Positions 5,285 through 6,855 of a stretch of 6,855 nucleotides of DNA are shown one piece after another. The position numbers and the translations under genes were made by a program. Position 1 is the first letter of the stretch, and every line of letters starts with the position of its first letter. The notes below the pieces were generated by a model. It worked only from the letters and a program-made list of their open reading frames with translations. It searched no databases and was not told the origin of the DNA. Source of the DNA: Nitrosarchaeum sp. (lineage in GTDB: Archaea; Thermoproteota; Nitrososphaeria; Nitrososphaerales; Nitrosopumilaceae); the NCBI GenBank assembly GCA_009697485.1, contig SICY01000041.1, positions 1 through 6,855 on the forward strand. The letters run 5' to 3'.

Positions 5285-6855
5285 TTACTCTAGTATTTTG
5301 TAGTTAATTTTGTAATAGAATCTAGATGCTTGATCATCTTTGATTACATCTACATTCCAAGTTACATTAGGCAGAAAGTCTGTAGATAACTCTGGAAGAA
5401 TGTCAAATTTCTCAAGATATACATCAGGACCGCTATATCTAACTTTTAGATTAACTCCATCTACTGAAACAGATTCATAGATTTGGCCTGGTTTTTTAGT
5501 AGAGTCTTGTACAAGACAGTTTTTCTCAGGACCAATAATACAGACTCCAGATTCAGAAGAAATTCTGAGATTAACATCAGACTGATTAGCTTTTGCAGTA
5601 AGTAATGAACCAGAAAGTACACGTGGCAATACCTGATTATCATCTATGGTTTTTTCATTTGTGGTAATGGATATTTTATTTTCTAAAATTCTGTTGACTT
5701 TTTCAATTATAGTTAAAGGTGATTTTTTAGATTCTAAGATAATAGGTTTTTCTACGACATCAAACATCAAAGATTTTGTTTCAAAACCAGCATCCACTGT
5801 AATTTCGTATGAGCCCAAACTTGAGGGGGAATCAGATATCTGAATTTGGTGTGAAAATGAACCAGAAGAACTAGGCCTAATAGTAGTAACAGGACCTAAG
5901 TGTTTACCACAGTAAAATGAACCACATGTTATTTCACCATCTATTTTCTGAATTACACTGACATCAAATTGTTCAAGATAAATTAGCTTGTTTGGTTTAC
6001 CAGATATATTTACCATGTCACCGGGATAGTATTCAGATTTATCAGTAGCAAGTAAAAGAGATAATTTTTCATCAGAACCAAAAGAGAAATCATTTGCAAT
6101 AGTGAATGTAGAGTCAGCTTGTTTGCTTGAATATGATGCTCTTACTTTGTATTCACCCTCACTGAAAACAGTTATTGGCAATTCAAATAAGCTCTGGAAA
6201 TTTCCACCTTGATCAGGATAAACAGATGCGGCATGGATTTGTTTGTATGGGAATTTGCCATCAATTACAAGTATTGTGATTCTTGCTGGAATTACCAACC
6301 CTTCAGAACCTTGTTCTCTTTTAATGATATTTCCAATTACCTTTAATTTTTCTCCAGCTTTGTACAAAGATTTTTCAGTAGAGACATACAATGGAATCAA
6401 AGATAAAGAGTCATTTTCAGGATCAGAAGAAACTTTGAAGAAAACGTCTTTGCCATGAGAAGAAGCAGAGACATGAATTTTATAAATTCCATAATTGGTT
6501 TTAGAAACGGAACGGTCATCCAGCTTTATAGCCAGAGGTTTTTCAGTAATAGGGGCAATCCAAGACCAAGAAAATCTCTGGTTATCAACAGTAGCACCGG
6601 AATTAATTGTGCTGCCATCAGGTTTTGTAAGAGAAATACTTACAGAGTTATCACCAGTTGGAGGAAGCAACCCAGTCAAAAGAACAGTTTCACCTAAACC
6701 ATAGACTTGCTTATCTAAAATAAGTAATGCGCCATCACTTAATTTCAAAGGGTCTATAATTCCAACAGTGGTAGTTTTTGTCAGTCCACGATATTCTGCT
6801 TTTATTTTATAAGATCCTTCAGTAAATGAAAGGGGCATTATACTTGTTTGAGCTG
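5285..6855 (-). CDS. Large extracellular repeat protein with Ig/MG2-like domains (5' partial)
   Basis: The frame is open to the window edge: codons for AQTSI precede the first ATG at 6838. The true start is therefore outside and only about 522 C-terminal residues are seen. Numbering from that internal Met, the protein has beta-rich repeats of about 110 residues. Each opens with a motif like DKSEYYPGDMVNISG (42-56, 155-169, 266-280) and closes with a motif like EGEYKVRASY (tyrosines at 10, 119, 230, 344). This resembles macroglobulin MG2/Ig-like sandwiches common in archaeal surface proteins. A distinct C-terminal region (about 365-517) contains a CIIGPEKNC loop (433-441); residues 305 and 310 form another close Cys pair. 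No C-terminal membrane helix is present, so anchoring, if any, must be N-terminal or through partners. The likely location is the cell surface or S-layer. The role is unknown; adhesion or structural function is an inference. It may be cotranscribed with tsr3. Confidence 0.75.
   Translation of the reverse strand, partial: AQTSIMPLSFTEGSYKIKAEYRGLTKTTTVGIIDPLKLSDGALLILDKQVYGLGETVLLTGLLPPTGDNSVSISLTKPDGSTINSGATVDNQRFSWSWIAPITEKPLAIKLDDRSVSKTNYGIYKIHVSASSHGKDVFFKVSSDPENDSLSLIPLYVSTEKSLYKAGEKLKVIGNIIKREQGSEGLVIPARITILVIDGKFPYKQIHAASVYPDQGGNFQSLFELPITVFSEGEYKVRASYSSKQADSTFTIANDFSFGSDEKLSLLLATDKSEYYPGDMVNISGKPNKLIYLEQFDVSVIQKIDGEITCGSFYCGKHLGPVTTIRPSSSGSFSHQIQISDSPSSLGSYEITVDAGFETKSLMFDVVEKPIILESKKSPLTIIEKVNRILENKISITTNEKTIDDNQVLPRVLSGSLLTAKANQSDVNLRISSESGVCIIGPEKNCLVQDSTKKPGQIYESVSVDGVNLKVRYSGPDVYLEKFDILPELSTDFLPNVTWNVDVIKDDQASRFYYKINYKILE
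5759..6739 (-). repeat. Three tandem ~110-residue beta-sandwich repeats in the surface protein
   Basis: Three complete repeat units are visible at the protein level. Opening motifs are DKQVYGLGETVLLTG (DNA 6671-6715), EKSLYKAGEKLKVIG (6332-6376) and DKSEYYPGDMVNISG (5999-6043). They are spaced 113 and 111 codons apart. The tail of a fourth unit (GSYKIKAEYRG) lies at the window edge. The DNA of the units has diverged, so the duplication is old. Confidence 0.65.

Noticed and set aside
6243..6704. Overlapping plus-strand frames of 69-80 codons near the right end
   Set aside because: They are antisense to the repeat-containing surface protein, whose regular 110-residue motifs identify the true frame.

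Overview
The window looks like chromosomal DNA of an ammonia-oxidising-type archaeon (Nitrososphaerota/Thaumarchaeota, most like Nitrosopumilus). The reasons are the low GC content (roughly one third by eye), an archaeal Sec61-beta protein, a DUF2070 membrane protein, a Tsr3/DUF367 rRNA-modification enzyme, TATA-like boxes about 24-32 bases before start codons with almost no 5' leader, and no Shine-Dalgarno sequences. The lineage is inferred from protein character and gene style, not from a database match.

Layout, left to right. Positions 1-134 hold the coiled-coil C-terminal end of an unknown plus-strand gene. Positions 172-342 encode Sec61-beta (SecG), followed after 3 bases by a 579-residue DUF2070 membrane protein (346-2085). 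These two probably form an operon for membrane or envelope functions. On the minus strand, overlapping the end of DUF2070, is a 34-codon frame (2069-2173) for a tiny Cys/His zinc-ribbon-like protein. It has no ATG, GTG or TTG start but does have a well-placed TATA-like box. Positions 2292-4754 encode a secreted, C-terminally anchored family-5 (oligopeptide/nickel type) solute-binding protein. Its two halves appear in the opposite order to classical OppA/DppA proteins. It ends 3 bases from the convergent Tsr3 gene (5252-4758, minus). Upstream of Tsr3 on the same strand is the C-terminal part of a large extracellular protein with roughly 110-residue beta-sandwich repeats (5285-6855, open at the window edge).

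Functionally, most of the window concerns the cell envelope: protein export (Sec61-beta), an uncharacterised membrane enzyme candidate (DUF2070), surface solute binding and a repeat-containing surface protein. One ribosome-biogenesis gene (Tsr3) sits among them. No mobile element, CRISPR array, tRNA or rRNA was seen. The most noteworthy points are the circularly permuted binding protein, the mini zinc protein without a canonical start codon, the 18-bp dyad just inside the start of the binding-protein gene, and the conserved-looking His/Asp motifs in the DUF2070 soluble domain.
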